Source of the DNA: Methanobacteriota archaeon
Lineage (GTDB): Archaea > Thermoplasmatota > Thermoplasmata > UBA10834
Length of the DNA stretch: 64,000 nucleotides
Assembly: GCA_020347565.1 (NCBI GenBank)
Contig: CP070732.1
Location: forward strand, 1,562,863 to 1,626,862
Direction of reading: 5' to 3'
Part shown: positions 6,151 through 15,637 of the stretch, piece after piece
How the letters are laid out: each line of letters begins with the position of its first letter
Numbering within the stretch: the first letter of the stretch is position 1
The notes under the pieces: generated by a model
The model's database searches: none
What the model was told of the DNA's origin: nothing
What the model saw: only the letters and a program-made list of their open reading frames with translations
Made by a program: the position numbers and the translations under genes

Positions 6151-9009
6151 ATGGCGCCGAGAAAGACGAAGACAAAATCTCCAGCGCCCGAGCACAGAGA
6201 AGAGGCTAAGGCTCCTGAGGACTTCAACAGGAGGCTGGAGCGAGCCGAAGCCCCAAGGGCTCGAAAGGCTGCGATGCTGCAGCTGAGGATGGGCAGGGTC
6301 GCCCACGTGCTTGGCTTAGCCTCCGGCCTGGCCCTCGCTGCGACGGCGGTCCTCGCGTATCTGCTCGAGAACTGGGAACTGCTTATAGACGCCCCAGAGT
6401 ACGTCACTGTCCTGAAGTGGATTGTCCCTCTGATGGCTGGAGTCATCGCCGCTTTGGTCGCGCTCGGCGTCAAATGGGAGCCATACTTCGCCGATAGACG
6501 AGAGCCGCATTTCGCTCTCAACGTCGCCGCCTTCATCGTGCCGGCGGTCTTCATCGCGCTGATCGCGCTCGACGAGATGGGCGAGGTCGCCCTGGGACGG
6601 CCCGATTGGCTGTACCCGGCGTCTCTTCTCGGAATAACGCTGACGATGATATCACTCGCGCTCACATGGGAGGGCAGGGGCAGGAGAAAGGCCATCAGCA
6701 TCGCCGCCGCGATGTTCCCGCCATCCCTCCTGGTGTTCCCCATGGTCTTTCACTTCGCACCGATCGACCTCGCGAGCATCCTGCCGATGGCATACCTTGG
6801 CAGCGCCGTCGCGGTGCAGCTGAGCGGTTCGATGCTGCACATTATCGCCAGCTCGACCTCCATCCAAGAGCGGGAGGTGCTGAAGGCGAGCGACGGCAAG
6901 CTGAGGGAGCAGATAAAGGAGCTGGAGAGAAGGGCTGTTGCGCTCGATTACAGGGAGGAGGCCTTCAGGACGAAGGAGTCCGACCTCGAGGCCTACGAGA
7001 GACGGCTATCTGAGGAGCTGGAAGTCATCGACGACCGGAAGATGCACATAGAGAAGATGGAGTCCGAGCTCGAGCTGCGCGCCCAGGATGCGAAGAGCGC
7101 CCGCCAGGAGCTGACCAAGAAGGAGGTCGAGATAGAGACGCAACTGGACACGCTACGGCTCAAGGAAACGGACACAGAAACACAGAAGCGCGAGGTCGAC
7201 AAGCGTGTCAAGAGCGTGACCTCCAAGGAGATGAAGCTGGCGAAGAAGGGATCCGAGCTCGAGCAGAAGCTGCTCGAGGCCACGGCGAAGGAGCGCGACC
7301 TGAAGCGTCAGATTGCAGATATCGCGGAGGAGCGGAAGTCCTTCGAGTCTGTCAGGGCGGAGCTCGAAACGCTCCAGGCAGAGCTGGCGGAGAAGGAGAA
7401 GCAGCTTGCGAAGCGCGAAACGACCGTCGACGTGGGCATGCTGCAGAGCTTGGCCGCGAAGAAGGGAGCTGGCAAGGGCGATGAGGCGACAGCTGTCGAG
7501 AGTCTGCGGCAGCAGCTTCTCATCAGCAAGGAAGCCGTCGCCGAGAAGGAGATAGCTCTCAGGACGCGCGAGGAGGAGATCCGCAAGAAGGCGCAGAAAG
7601 CAGAGAGGCTGGTAGCCCGAGCGGACAAGCAGATGAACGATCTCGTCGAGAAGGAATCGCAGCTTCTAGAGCGGGAGAAGGAGATCGCGCAGACGGAGGC
7701 CGGCCTGCGGACCGCGATGGACAGCCTCGAGGCGCAGGGCGAGGAGATCCGCCTCACGAAGGAGGACGCGATGGAGGCGGAGAAGCAGTACGCTGCTCTC
7801 GCGAAGTCGCTGAGGGACAAGCTCGGGGAGGCCAACGAGCAGAAGGAGGAGCTCAGCAGGAAGCGCATGTCACTCGAGAGGCGCGAGGGCATCGTCAAGG
7901 AACTCGAGGCGCGTCTTAAGGCGGAGCACGAGCGCGCCAACGCGAAGGTCCGTGAGCTCATAGCCAAGGACAAGTCGCTCAACGCAAAGGAGACAGAGCT
8001 GGGGCTCAAGCTGGCCGAGCTGAAGTCCAAGGAGCGCAGCCTGTTCAAGAGCGTGACGGATTTCGATAGCGCACGGTCAGGCGTCGTGGAGGCGGACGCC
8101 GAAGGGATGAAGGCGCTTGACGTTAGAGAGCGTCGGCTCAAGGATAAGGAGCGGGAGATGAAGGCTCGGCTGTACCAGCGTGAGAAAGAGCTGGAGAAGC
8201 GCGAGCGGGCGCTGCAGACGCAGCTGAAGAAGGACATCGACGATCTCGGAGCGGAAGTCGAGACGGAGTACGCCGACAAGAAGGTGAAGACTGGCATCGA
8301 GCGCCTGGACGACCTGCTGCTCGGCGGCATGCCCTTCGCTGCGAACGTACTCTACGTCGGCCCGCCGTTCATAGGCAAGGAGACGGCGACGATGTTGTTC
8401 GTCGCCGAGGGGCTCAAGAAGGGCGTGCCCGCGGTCATCGTGACGACCTCTCACCCGCCGGTGGAGGTCGCGAGGATGATGGCGCCGATAATGCCGACGT
8501 TCGTCGAGTTCGAGCAGCTTGGACTCGTACGATGGATCGACGCCACGGGCTCTCCGGATGAGTCGCGCAGCGGCGACGGGACCGGGAACGTGACGAAGGT
8601 CGACGGGCCGGACGACTACAAGGGCATAGGCTCAGCGATGGACGACATCGCATCGTCCCTGAGCGGCGATGGCCACCCCTACTTCAGGGTCGTCTATCTG
8701 TCGCTATCGATGAGCGTTCCCGAAGCGGACAACAAGGCGGCGTACAGGTTCGTGCAGGCCTTCGCCACCAGGGTGAGGCAGTCAAACGCCGTCGGCGTGT
8801 ACACGCTCGAGAAGGGCATGCACTCAGAACAGCAGATAGAGTCGATCCAGCATCAGATGACCGGCGCGGTGGAGTTCAAGACCGACAAGAAGAAGACTCT
8901 GCTCTCCGTCCAGGGCATATGCGACGCCCAAACGCGTGACTGGGTGGAGTACAGGCACACGAACAAGTCGCTGACGATAGGAGCATTTTCGCTCGAGCGG
9001 ATAAGATAG
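6151..9009 (+). CDS. Six-span membrane protein with giant coiled coil and C-terminal KaiC/RAD55-like domain
   Basis: From the ATG at 6151 the product has 952 residues (an in-frame ATG at 6124 would add nine). In order: a basic Pro/Lys-rich N-tail, about six hydrophobic helices over residues 52-231, a continuous heptad-rich coiled coil of about 465 residues dominated by E, K, L, R and A, and a RecA-fold domain of about 240 residues beginning VKTGIERLDDLLLGG, the usual entry to KaiC/RAD55 domains. Its Walker A is GPPFIGKE, with Glu in place of Ser/Thr. The Walker B strand (VVYLSLSMS) lacks the Asp. Nucleotide binding may persist, but hydrolysis is uncertain. The gene stands alone between divergent msrB and a downstream nuclease-like gene. 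I infer a membrane-tethered scaffold or signalling protein; its function is unknown. Confidence 0.85.
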   Translation: MAPRKTKTKSPAPEHREEAKAPEDFNRRLERAEAPRARKAAMLQLRMGRVAHVLGLASGLALAATAVLAYLLENWELLIDAPEYVTVLKWIVPLMAGVIAALVALGVKWEPYFADRREPHFALNVAAFIVPAVFIALIALDEMGEVALGRPDWLYPASLLGITLTMISLALTWEGRGRRKAISIAAAMFPPSLLVFPMVFHFAPIDLASILPMAYLGSAVAVQLSGSMLHIIASSTSIQEREVLKASDGKLREQIKELERRAVALDYREEAFRTKESDLEAYERRLSEELEVIDDRKMHIEKMESELELRAQDAKSARQELTKKEVEIETQLDTLRLKETDTETQKREVDKRVKSVTSKEMKLAKKGSELEQKLLEATAKERDLKRQIADIAEERKSFESVRAELETLQAELAEKEKQLAKRETTVDVGMLQSLAAKKGAGKGDEATAVESLRQQLLISKEAVAEKEIALRTREEEIRKKAQKAERLVARADKQMNDLVEKESQLLEREKEIAQTEAGLRTAMDSLEAQGEEIRLTKEDAMEAEKQYAALAKSLRDKLGEANEQKEELSRKRMSLERREGIVKELEARLKAEHERANAKVRELIAKDKSLNAKETELGLKLAELKSKERSLFKSVTDFDSARSGVVEADAEGMKALDVRERRLKDKEREMKARLYQREKELEKRERALQTQLKKDIDDLGAEVETEYADKKVKTGIERLDDLLLGGMPFAANVLYVGPPFIGKETATMLFVAEGLKKGVPAVIVTTSHPPVEVARMMAPIMPTFVEFEQLGLVRWIDATGSPDESRSGDGTGNVTKVDGPDDYKGIGSAMDDIASSLSGDGHPYFRVVYLSLSMSVPEADNKAAYRFVQAFATRVRQSNAVGVYTLEKGMHSEQQIESIQHQMTGAVEFKTDKKKTLLSVQGICDAQTRDWVEYRHTNKSLTIGAFSLERIR

Positions 9010-9067
9010 TGAAATAGGTCGCGGCAAATCGGATATCCCGCTTCTGCGAAGCGGCAGGAGGCGCTGC

Positions 9068-10045
9068 GTGCCCTCAGCGATCTACGACACGGGAAACGGC
9101 ATCGTTCTGAAAGCGGACGACGTGAGGTATCGGCTCGATCCGCCGCGCCCTGTAGCCAATGACCGGAACGTCGTGTCGCACGCGCACTCGGACCACGCTC
9201 CGCTCCGCTTCCGCGACGTCCCGATTCTGTGTTCGGATGCTACGTACGACCTTCTCCGATTGCGCCGGAAGGGCCTGCGCCGGACCAGCTGCGACAATGT
9301 AGAGTTGCTGGATGCGGGGCACATCCCTGGGTCCAGGATGATCGCCTTGGAGTGCTGCGATATCAGGATGCTGTACACCGGCGACTTCTGTACGAGGAGA
9401 AAGAACCACCTGAGCCCCGCAAGACCGGCGCCGTGCGACGTGCTCGTCACGGAGACGACTTACGGCAAGGAGGGCTACGAGTTCCCCGACCACGAGGAAA
9501 CCGTGGGTGCCATCTCTGATTGGGTGGATTCCAACCTCGCGTCAGACCGAAGCGTCGTGCTGCTCGCTTATCCTCTGGGCAAAGCCCAGGAGCTGGCGTA
9601 CGAGCTGGGCGGCAGGCCGGTCAGGGTGCAAAGGGGCATAGGTGACAACCACCGTGTGCTTCGCGCGCACGGGTTCACACTGCCGACGGAAGGCCTCGGG
9701 AACGCTCTGCCGACGCAGCCAGTCGTCTACATCACATCCGGGCTCGGGAGGGAGTCGGCCCGTGTCGACAGGCTGGTCAAGGACGGCGCGAAGACGGCGT
9801 CTTTCTCGGGGTGGTCCGCGAACGGTTCCGGCTGGCGGCCAGCGCACCGAACGGACGAGGAGTTCCCGCTCTCGGACCACTGCGACTACAACGAACTCAT
9901 GGAGTTCGTAAGGCTTTGTGGTCCGGAGCGCGTGCTCGCGACGCATGGCTTCGCCCGCGAGTTCTCCGAGTCCGTGAAGAACGAGCTTGGGATCGACGCG
10001 GGCCCGCTGCAGAGAGGTCAAAGCGTTCTCGGCTCATTTGTCTGA
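9068..10045 (+). CDS. Metallo-beta-lactamase fold protein, CPSF/Ysh1-like
   Basis: A 325-residue metallo-beta-lactamase fold protein. Metal ligands are visible in SHAHSDHAP (HxHxDH), LLDAGHIPGS, YTGDF and, late in the sequence, LSDHCDYNEL and ATHGF. The LSDHxxxxEL and THG elements resemble the beta-CASP nuclease group (CPSF-73, Ysh1, exonuclease-like proteins), but the length is short and no KH domains are present. RNA or DNA 3'-end processing is a reasonable family-level inference. The GTG start at 9068 has a strong Shine-Dalgarno (AGGAGG about 7 bases upstream). It ends 2 bp from the convergent cbf5 gene. Confidence 0.8.
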   Translation: MPSAIYDTGNGIVLKADDVRYRLDPPRPVANDRNVVSHAHSDHAPLRFRDVPILCSDATYDLLRLRRKGLRRTSCDNVELLDAGHIPGSRMIALECCDIRMLYTGDFCTRRKNHLSPARPAPCDVLVTETTYGKEGYEFPDHEETVGAISDWVDSNLASDRSVVLLAYPLGKAQELAYELGGRPVRVQRGIGDNHRVLRAHGFTLPTEGLGNALPTQPVVYITSGLGRESARVDRLVKDGAKTASFSGWSANGSGWRPAHRTDEEFPLSDHCDYNELMEFVRLCGPERVLATHGFAREFSESVKNELGIDAGPLQRGQSVLGSFV

Positions 10046-10047
10046 GC

Positions 10048-11007
10048 CTACCGGCTGGTCCAGCCCTTGTCGTAGGTCCCCGTGGGCATGAAGACCCTGG
10101 TCGTCTTGGCGGCGATGCCTTCGGATCGCGCGACGATTTCCTGCGTGTCCATGAGGGCCTTCCCGAGGCCGACGCCCTCTCCGCTCAACGAACGTATCGC
10201 CACCACGTCGTCCTTCTCGATGTCGTCGTTCAGAGACACGATCCCGGGTATCGCGAGGTCAGCACCGTGACATACCGCGTCAACGGCGGAGTCCTTAATC
10301 TCCACCGTCTTCATGTGTTCGAGGACCGTCTCCATCGGGTGGAGCATCTTCCGCAGCGCGTCGCTCTCGCCGCCTCGATGATAGTGGAGGGCGTCCTTGA
10401 GGTCGTGCAGCGTGACGGCGCTGGCCTCTGTCATCGTCGCCGCCCTGGTTCGTCTCAGGTCCTGCAGGTGTGCTCCTATACCGAGCGCATCGCCGATGTC
10501 CACGCACAGGCTCCGTATGTATGTCCCGGCATCGCAGTCCACCCTGAACAACACGTTCCTGTCGGAGACCTCCGTGAGCTCAAGCGAATGTACGATCCTC
10601 GTCCGAGGAGCGCGCCGCACCGCGGACCTCACGGGCGGAGTCTGGATGACTTCCCCGACGAACTCCCCGAATACCTCCTTCAGCCTCTTGCCGTCGACAT
10701 CGCCGTGCATCTTCATCACGCCGACATATTCCTTCGTGCCGTGGTGAAGCGAATCCATTGCACGGACGGAAATCCCGACGCCGATCGGCAGCACGCCCGT
10801 CGCCCTCGGGTCGAGCGTCCCCCCGTGCGCGGCCTTGGCGGCGTCCAGCATGTCCCGCACCCAACTCGTTACCTGGTGCGAGGTCGGTCCCATGGGCTTG
10901 TCGAGAACGACGACGCCGTCCTTCAGCAGATCGTCGACGGTGCGCGCGCTGGGCGAGCGTCCCTCGTCTGGCTCACGCCTGACCTTCGCCTTCTGGACCT
11001 TCATCAT
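10048..11007 (-). CDS. cbf5: tRNA/rRNA pseudouridine synthase Cbf5 (TruB family)
   Basis: A 319-residue Cbf5, the catalytic subunit of H/ACA ribonucleoproteins and also the tRNA U55 enzyme in archaea. The catalytic Asp lies in HGGTLDPRATGVLP, preceded by the VLDKPMGPTSH motif. The tail from about residue 240 has the PUA-domain pattern (VCHGADLAIPG, ending in RVFMPTGTYD). It overlaps the end of cmk by 35 bp and is the last gene of the ribosomal superoperon here. The second Met (11004) is an alternative start. Confidence 0.95.
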   Translation of the reverse strand: MMKVQKAKVRREPDEGRSPSARTVDDLLKDGVVVLDKPMGPTSHQVTSWVRDMLDAAKAAHGGTLDPRATGVLPIGVGISVRAMDSLHHGTKEYVGVMKMHGDVDGKRLKEVFGEFVGEVIQTPPVRSAVRRAPRTRIVHSLELTEVSDRNVLFRVDCDAGTYIRSLCVDIGDALGIGAHLQDLRRTRAATMTEASAVTLHDLKDALHYHRGGESDALRKMLHPMETVLEHMKTVEIKDSAVDAVCHGADLAIPGIVSLNDDIEKDDVVAIRSLSGEGVGLGKALMDTQEIVARSEGIAAKTTRVFMPTGTYDKGWTSR

Positions 11008-11539
11008 CCAACCTCTTGCGGACCTCGTCGACGATAGCGTCCGCGACCTCTTCGGCCGACCTGCCCGACGAGTCTATCCACAGGTCGTAGATCATCTTGT
11101 TGGAGACGTCGATGCCGTAGTAGGCGATGTACCGCTTGTTCTCCGACCGTTCCCGGACACGTATCTCCCTCTGCACCTGGTCGACCGGCTTGTTCTCGCG
11201 CTTCGCTATCCTAAGGCAGCGCACATCCTCCGCGGCGTCGACATTGACGGTGAACGCTTCGATGTCGCCCCGCCGCATGAGCGCGCCGGCGAGTCTCCCC
11301 TCGATGACGATGTCGTCTTCACCTCGCGCGATGGCAATCATCCTGGAGTCCAGTTCCTTGTCGATGGTCTCGTCCTCCTCCGCGTATCTCCCGAAGGTGT
11401 CCAGGGAGACCTTGCGCTCCTCGGCCATCTGCCTGAATACCTGCCCAACGAGCACCAGCTTGTACCCCAGGCGGTTCGCTACGATCTCGCTCACCGTCGT
11501 CTTGCCACTCCCTGGGGGCCCGGACACCGCTATCCTCAT
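10973..11539 (-). CDS. cmk: Cytidylate kinase
   Basis: A 188-residue P-loop kinase phosphorylating CMP and dCMP. It begins MRIAVSGPPGSGKTT with a perfect Walker A. GRLAGALMRR, RVRERSENKRY and DLWIDSS match archaeal CMP kinases. The ATG at 11539 is set by the P-loop position; the frame is open upstream but non-homologous. It overlaps cbf5 downstream and follows DUF106 by 5 bp. The Gly/Glu-rich C-terminus is a short unstructured tail. Confidence 0.92.
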   Translation of the reverse strand: MRIAVSGPPGSGKTTVSEIVANRLGYKLVLVGQVFRQMAEERKVSLDTFGRYAEEDETIDKELDSRMIAIARGEDDIVIEGRLAGALMRRGDIEAFTVNVDAAEDVRCLRIAKRENKPVDQVQREIRVRERSENKRYIAYYGIDVSNKMIYDLWIDSSGRSAEEVADAIVDEVRKRLDDEGPEGEGQA

Positions 11540-11544
11540 CAGCG

Positions 11545-12240
11545 TCACCCCTCGGCGCCGGCCTCTTTCGAGCCGTCGCCCGACCGGCGATTGAGGTCGT
11601 GCAGTTTCCGGCTGAAGCTGTAGTACTTGAGTACCCTCTGCAGGATCTGCCCGAAGGGTAGCGTCACCAGGGAATACAGCAACACCCAGTTGGGAAGCAA
11701 GTTCGAATGTCTCATATTTGCGTTGAACTCCCACGGTACCGAGAACACCGTCGACGACAGGTCGAGGTAGACGAAGTTGGCGAGCCACGCGAAGATCGGT
11801 ATGATGACTATCATCGTCACCGGCATCAGCTTGAACTGTGCCTGCGTTGACTTCAGCGACTGCGCGGTCATCTGCGGCTGCAGCTCCGTCAGTTTCTTGA
11901 GCTTGTACGTGTTGTTGCTCGACCTGGCCTCCCTCATCTCCTTCTGGAAGGCAGACATGATCCTCTGGTTGCGCGCCATCGATATCCAGTCTATGAACAG
12001 GTGGCGCACGGACACGCTGAATAGCGTCATGATAAGACCGGTGCACGCGAGGGTGATGACGGGGTACCCGCCGTCGAAGCCCACGAGCGGCATGAGCGCC
12101 ACACCGACGGCCTTGCCCAGTCCCTGCCTTATGTCGTTGTCGAACAGGACGAACAGTGCGACCATGAACGCCAGCAGCATGATCAGCTGGTTTCCGAACC
12201 CCGGCTTACCTCCTCCTTGCCCGGTGCTGGCCAAGCTCAT
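11545..12240 (-). CDS. DUF106 family membrane protein (Oxa1/EMC3-like insertase)
   Basis: A 231-residue protein with a hydrophobic helix near residues 20-40, one at about 60-80, and further helices at about 140-165 and 185-205, with a charged coiled segment (FQKEMREARSSNN) between the second and third. This is the layout of archaeal DUF106 proteins, distant relatives of Oxa1, YidC and EMC3 that assist membrane-protein insertion. The position directly after secY, overlapping it by 4 bp (ATGA), supports this. In many archaea adk separates secY and DUF106; it is absent here. Confidence 0.88.
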   Translation of the reverse strand: MSLASTGQGGGKPGFGNQLIMLLAFMVALFVLFDNDIRQGLGKAVGVALMPLVGFDGGYPVITLACTGLIMTLFSVSVRHLFIDWISMARNQRIMSAFQKEMREARSSNNTYKLKKLTELQPQMTAQSLKSTQAQFKLMPVTMIVIIPIFAWLANFVYLDLSSTVFSVPWEFNANMRHSNLLPNWVLLYSLVTLPFGQILQRVLKYYSFSRKLHDLNRRSGDGSKEAGAEG

Positions 12241-13823
12241 TCGCCTCCGAAGAACCCTCTGAGTACGGGATGCATCTCCATCATCTGCTCTCGCCCGATG
12301 GCGTCATACAGTTGTATCATGATGCCTACGGCTAGCAACACCCCCGTCCCTGAGGCGTTTCCCACCGTTCCTATCAGGTCGGCCCCTGCGGCGAGCGCGC
12401 CGACGACCGCTCCTGATATGATCGTGACGACAGGGATATACCGCTCCAGCACCCGTTTGAGTACCCTGGGGTCCCGCCTGAACCCTGGTACCTGCATCCC
12501 GCTCGATTCGATCTGGGACGCCACGGCCTCGGGGCCCATGTTCGTCGTCTCGATCCAGAACTTGGCGAACAGTATCGAGCCTATGACCATTACGCTGAAG
12601 TAGACGATGACGTGGATGCCTATCTGCATGCGCGACTTGAAGTCGCCTATGCCGCCGATATACGAATTATGATACTCCGGACTGAGCAGCGGCAACAGCC
12701 AATCACCCACGCCGTTGACGGTCGACAGGTAGTAGGCGAGCCCTCCGGCTGGGACGGTGTTTCCCTCCGCATAGTATCCCACCATCCAGTTATCGCCCAG
12801 CAAGGGCATGTTGACGAACGATGGGTGGCTGGCGAACAGCATCGAGAACATGCTGACGTTGGCCAGCAGCGCCGCCATGAGTATGACGGGGATGTTCGAC
12901 GCGTAGATGAGCTTGATCGGGTATCGGCCCCTAGCGCCCCTCGCGCCTCCGTGCGCCAGCGGCAGCTCTATCCTGCTCGATTCGGTGTACGCAACGAATA
13001 GGAATATGATTATCGTGCCTATGAGCGCTACCATCGGGTTCGGCTGCGCCAGGAATATCTGCTCGTATCCGTTGCTGGACAGCTCGGGCGCGGACATGTG
13101 GTGGAATATGTATATCGTCTTCGGTATCGTCCCCGCGGGCGGGTTGGACAGGCTCATCGCCGCAGAGGGCGAAGCGGGGTGCCAGTTGAGCGACCCGGTG
13201 AATATCTGCTGCGACACGCCCGCGGCGATGAACAGCGATATGCCGCTTCCTATGCCCCATTTCGAGACCACCTCGTCCATAAGGAACACGAGATATGAGC
13301 CGACAATCAGCTGCAGCACTATGAAAGTCCGTGCCAGGGACAGCCCGCTCCCTGGCCAGAGCGAGTCCGAGATGTCTATGAACTTCGAGGACGGCTCCAT
13401 GAAGCCGTACACCTGCGGCGCGGCCTCGACGACTATCATGACGAGCACGAGCAGTTTCTGGGTGCTCTGGTAAATCGCCTTGTCCTCAGCGTTCTTCAGG
13501 TCGAGTTTGATGATCTTCGCGCCGGTGAAGAGCTGCATGATGATGGAGCCCGTGACGATGGGGCCTATGCCCAGGTGCATCAGCGAGAACTGGGCGCCTG
13601 CGAGGATCGCCCTGTACTGCGCGAACAGGTCTATCCTCTGCTCCGCGTCAAGACCGTATATGACCACGTTCGTCATGGCGAAGTAGAGTACGAGGATCAG
13701 GATGACCCAGGACATCTTCGTCCTGAAGTGGACGTGTCCTTCGGGCTTCGTGACCGCGGGCAGCCTGTCTGTGACGGGCTTGAGCTTGTACAACAGACTC
13801 TTCTTCTTCTCCCCCTCGGCCAT
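12237..13823 (-). CDS. secY: Protein translocase subunit SecY
   Basis: A 528-residue channel subunit of the Sec translocon. The N-terminus (LYKLKPVTDRLPAV, then HVHFRTKMSWVIL) matches archaeal SecY, with the usual multi-span pattern. The cytosolic loop rich in G and R (AHGGARGARGRYPIKL) and the later loop after FAKFWIETTNMGPEAVA are characteristic. It is slightly longer than typical SecY, mainly through periplasmic-side loops around residues 340-390. It lies in the standard place after uL15 in the superoperon. Confidence 0.96.
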   Translation of the reverse strand: MAEGEKKKSLLYKLKPVTDRLPAVTKPEGHVHFRTKMSWVILILVLYFAMTNVVIYGLDAEQRIDLFAQYRAILAGAQFSLMHLGIGPIVTGSIIMQLFTGAKIIKLDLKNAEDKAIYQSTQKLLVLVMIVVEAAPQVYGFMEPSSKFIDISDSLWPGSGLSLARTFIVLQLIVGSYLVFLMDEVVSKWGIGSGISLFIAAGVSQQIFTGSLNWHPASPSAAMSLSNPPAGTIPKTIYIFHHMSAPELSSNGYEQIFLAQPNPMVALIGTIIIFLFVAYTESSRIELPLAHGGARGARGRYPIKLIYASNIPVILMAALLANVSMFSMLFASHPSFVNMPLLGDNWMVGYYAEGNTVPAGGLAYYLSTVNGVGDWLLPLLSPEYHNSYIGGIGDFKSRMQIGIHVIVYFSVMVIGSILFAKFWIETTNMGPEAVASQIESSGMQVPGFRRDPRVLKRVLERYIPVVTIISGAVVGALAAGADLIGTVGNASGTGVLLAVGIMIQLYDAIGREQMMEMHPVLRGFFGGE

Positions 13824-13904
13824 CAGATATCCTTCCTATCGTCCGGTCATTCGTTCGCCAGTCTTCGTTCGTCCCTGTCTTCGCGATCCCATGCGGACGT
13901 CCCA

Positions 13905-14330
13905 TCACTCCTCGAGCAGCTTTCCGCCTGCGCCCTCGAGTTTCTCCTTGGCCTTCGCCGACGTCTCTGCCACGCGGACGGCGACCGCGGTACCTATCCT
14001 GCCGGAGCCAAGCAGCTTGTCTATGCCGAGCCTGGTAAGGTCGACAGTCCACACGCCGCCCTTCTCCTCCGCGAAACCGTCCTCGGCCAGTGCCGGCAAG
14101 GACTGCTCGAGGTCGGACAGGTTGATCGTTATCTTGTCGGCGACAACGGACTGCGGCCTCTTGAAGCCGTGGCGGCCAAAATGCATGGGGGAGTACTTAA
14201 CCGTAGCCATCCACTTGTGCTTGTGCAGGCCAGCGTTCCCCCTGCCGCCTCTGAGGCCCGCGCCTCTTCCGGCCTTCTTGCCGCGGCCATGGGTTCTGCT
14301 GCCCATGAACTTGCGCGTTCTGCTAACCAT
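13905..14330 (-). CDS. rpl15: Large ribosomal subunit protein uL15
   Basis: A 141-residue uL15 with the Gly/Arg-rich N-terminal loop (KFMGSRTHGRGKKAGRG, then GGRGNAG) that threads into 23S rRNA, followed by the globular part with VADKITINLSDLEQ. The ATG at 14330 lies 4 bp after the end of uL30. An 81-bp gap separates it from secY. Confidence 0.95.
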   Translation of the reverse strand: MVSRTRKFMGSRTHGRGKKAGRGAGLRGGRGNAGLHKHKWMATVKYSPMHFGRHGFKRPQSVVADKITINLSDLEQSLPALAEDGFAEEKGGVWTVDLTRLGIDKLLGSGRIGTAVAVRVAETSAKAKEKLEGAGGKLLEE

Positions 14331-14334
14331 GTTG

Positions 14335-14820
14335 TCACGCCTCCTCCGAGTCCTTCAGCATCCTCTGCAACAGCCGCTCGATCTCTGCGCCCCGGTAGCC
14401 CACGGCGCCGCCGACCGAGTACGGCCTCTTGACTTTCGAATAGCCCTGCCTGGGAGGGTGCAGCCTCATCACGGGCTTCAGCCCCCTGACGTCCGTCATC
14501 CTCGCCTCGGCCTTCTCTATGGCCTGAGCGAGCTGCGAGACAGACGCGAAGGACGAGTTGCCCTTGACGTACGAGTCGGTCAGCTTCGCACCGCCCGAGA
14601 CCTCCCCCCTCTCCTTCAGCAGGTTGGCGATGGTCTCCTTGTTGACCTCTCCCCAGGTGACGTAGTCCTTGACAACCTGGAGCATGCCTTTGGTCGTCGC
14701 GTTGTGCGGGAGTAGCACGCAGTGGTTCGGCCTTGTGAGCCTCAGCATCTCCATTGTCTCGACCGCGTCGCGCCGTATCTTGGCATGTCCGCGCACCCTG
14801 ACGACTGCCACAGCCGACAC
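14335..14820 (-). CDS. rpl30: Large ribosomal subunit protein uL30
   Basis: A 161-residue archaeal-type long uL30. It starts with VAVVRVRGHAKIRRDAVETM and contains LRLTRPNHCVLLP, the archaeal extension around YVTWGEVNKETI, and the conserved HPPRQGYSKVKRPYSVGG near the C-terminus. It sits between uS5 (1-bp gap) and uL15. Confidence 0.95.
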   Translation of the reverse strand: MSAVAVVRVRGHAKIRRDAVETMEMLRLTRPNHCVLLPHNATTKGMLQVVKDYVTWGEVNKETIANLLKERGEVSGGAKLTDSYVKGNSSFASVSQLAQAIEKAEARMTDVRGLKPVMRLHPPRQGYSKVKRPYSVGGAVGYRGAEIERLLQRMLKDSEEA

Positions 14821-14821
14821 T

Positions 14822-15637
14822 TCACTCGCCCTCCTTCTTCTGCTCCGCTGCCTCCGGCGCCGGCCCTGGCGCCGGCTCGGGATCGGCCTCGGGTTCCTCG
14901 TCGGCGGCGGGCGCCACCTCCGACGCCTCCGCCTTCTCTTTCCCTTCGCCCTCCTCGGCGGACTCCTCGACGACTATCGGTGGAGCGACCTGTATTCTGA
15001 CGGGCCCGCTGACGATCTTCAACCTCTCCTTTTGCTCCTCTGTCACCCTCATCTGCGATGTGAGCCTGAGCGCCTCGAACGTCGCGACGGAATAGTTTAT
15101 CGTGGTCTTCGTGTGGCCCTTGGTGAAGCCCCACGCGTCCTCGATGCCCGCCATCTTCAGCACGCTCTTGGCGATGTCGCCTATCGCAAGGCCCGTGCCC
15201 CTCGGCGCGGGCTTGAGCTTCACGACGACCGAGCCAGAGTGTCCCTCCAGATCGAAAGGGAGCGAGTGCGGCGTAAGGCATCCGCACTCCCACGAGCCGC
15301 AGCCGCGCTTGACCTCGATGATGTTCAGCTTGGCGACGTCTATGGCTGCCCTTATCCCGGGGCCGACCTCCTTGCTCTTGAGCCTTCCGAGTCCGACGAA
15401 TCCGTCCTGGTTGCCCACAACGACCGTTATTGCGAACTTGACTCTCCTGCCAGAATCAGTCATCCTCTGGACCATGTTGACGTCCAGCACCTCGTCCGCA
15501 AGCTCCGGGAGCAGTATGTCCACAATCTGCGGCTCCCTGAGCGGCAGCCCGGTACTCAGCGCCTCGCTCATGGTTGTGACCTTCCCGTCGACGACGAGCT
15601 TGCCCAGCCTCGTCTTGGGCGTCCAATCCGAAGACAT
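14822..15637 (-). CDS. rps5: Small ribosomal subunit protein uS5 with acidic C-terminal extension
   Basis: A 271-residue uS5. The double-stranded RNA-binding region ([19 protein letters not shown]) and the C-terminal fold ([30 protein letters not shown]) are clear. After about residue 210 the sequence becomes a Glu/Ala/Pro-rich tail of roughly 60 residues not found in standard uS5. The ATG at 15637 shares one base with the uL18 stop codon (TGATG), so the genes are coupled. Confidence 0.95.
   Translation of the reverse strand: MSSDWTPKTRLGKLVVDGKVTTMSEALSTGLPLREPQIVDILLPELADEVLDVNMVQRMTDSGRRVKFAITVVVGNQDGFVGLGRLKSKEVGPGIRAAIDVAKLNIIEVKRGCGSWECGCLTPHSLPFDLEGHSGSVVVKLKPAPRGTGLAIGDIAKSVLKMAGIEDAWGFTKGHTKTTINYSVATFEALRLTSQMRVTEEQKERLKIVSGPVRIQVAPPIVVEESAEEGEGKEKAEASEVAPAADEEPEADPEPAPGPAPEAAEQKKEGE

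Noticed and set aside
7308..8330. 340-residue Ser/Arg/Phe-rich frame antisense to the coiled-coil gene
   Set aside because: The composition is the reverse complement of Glu/Lys/Leu codons of the coiled coil; no start context or family.
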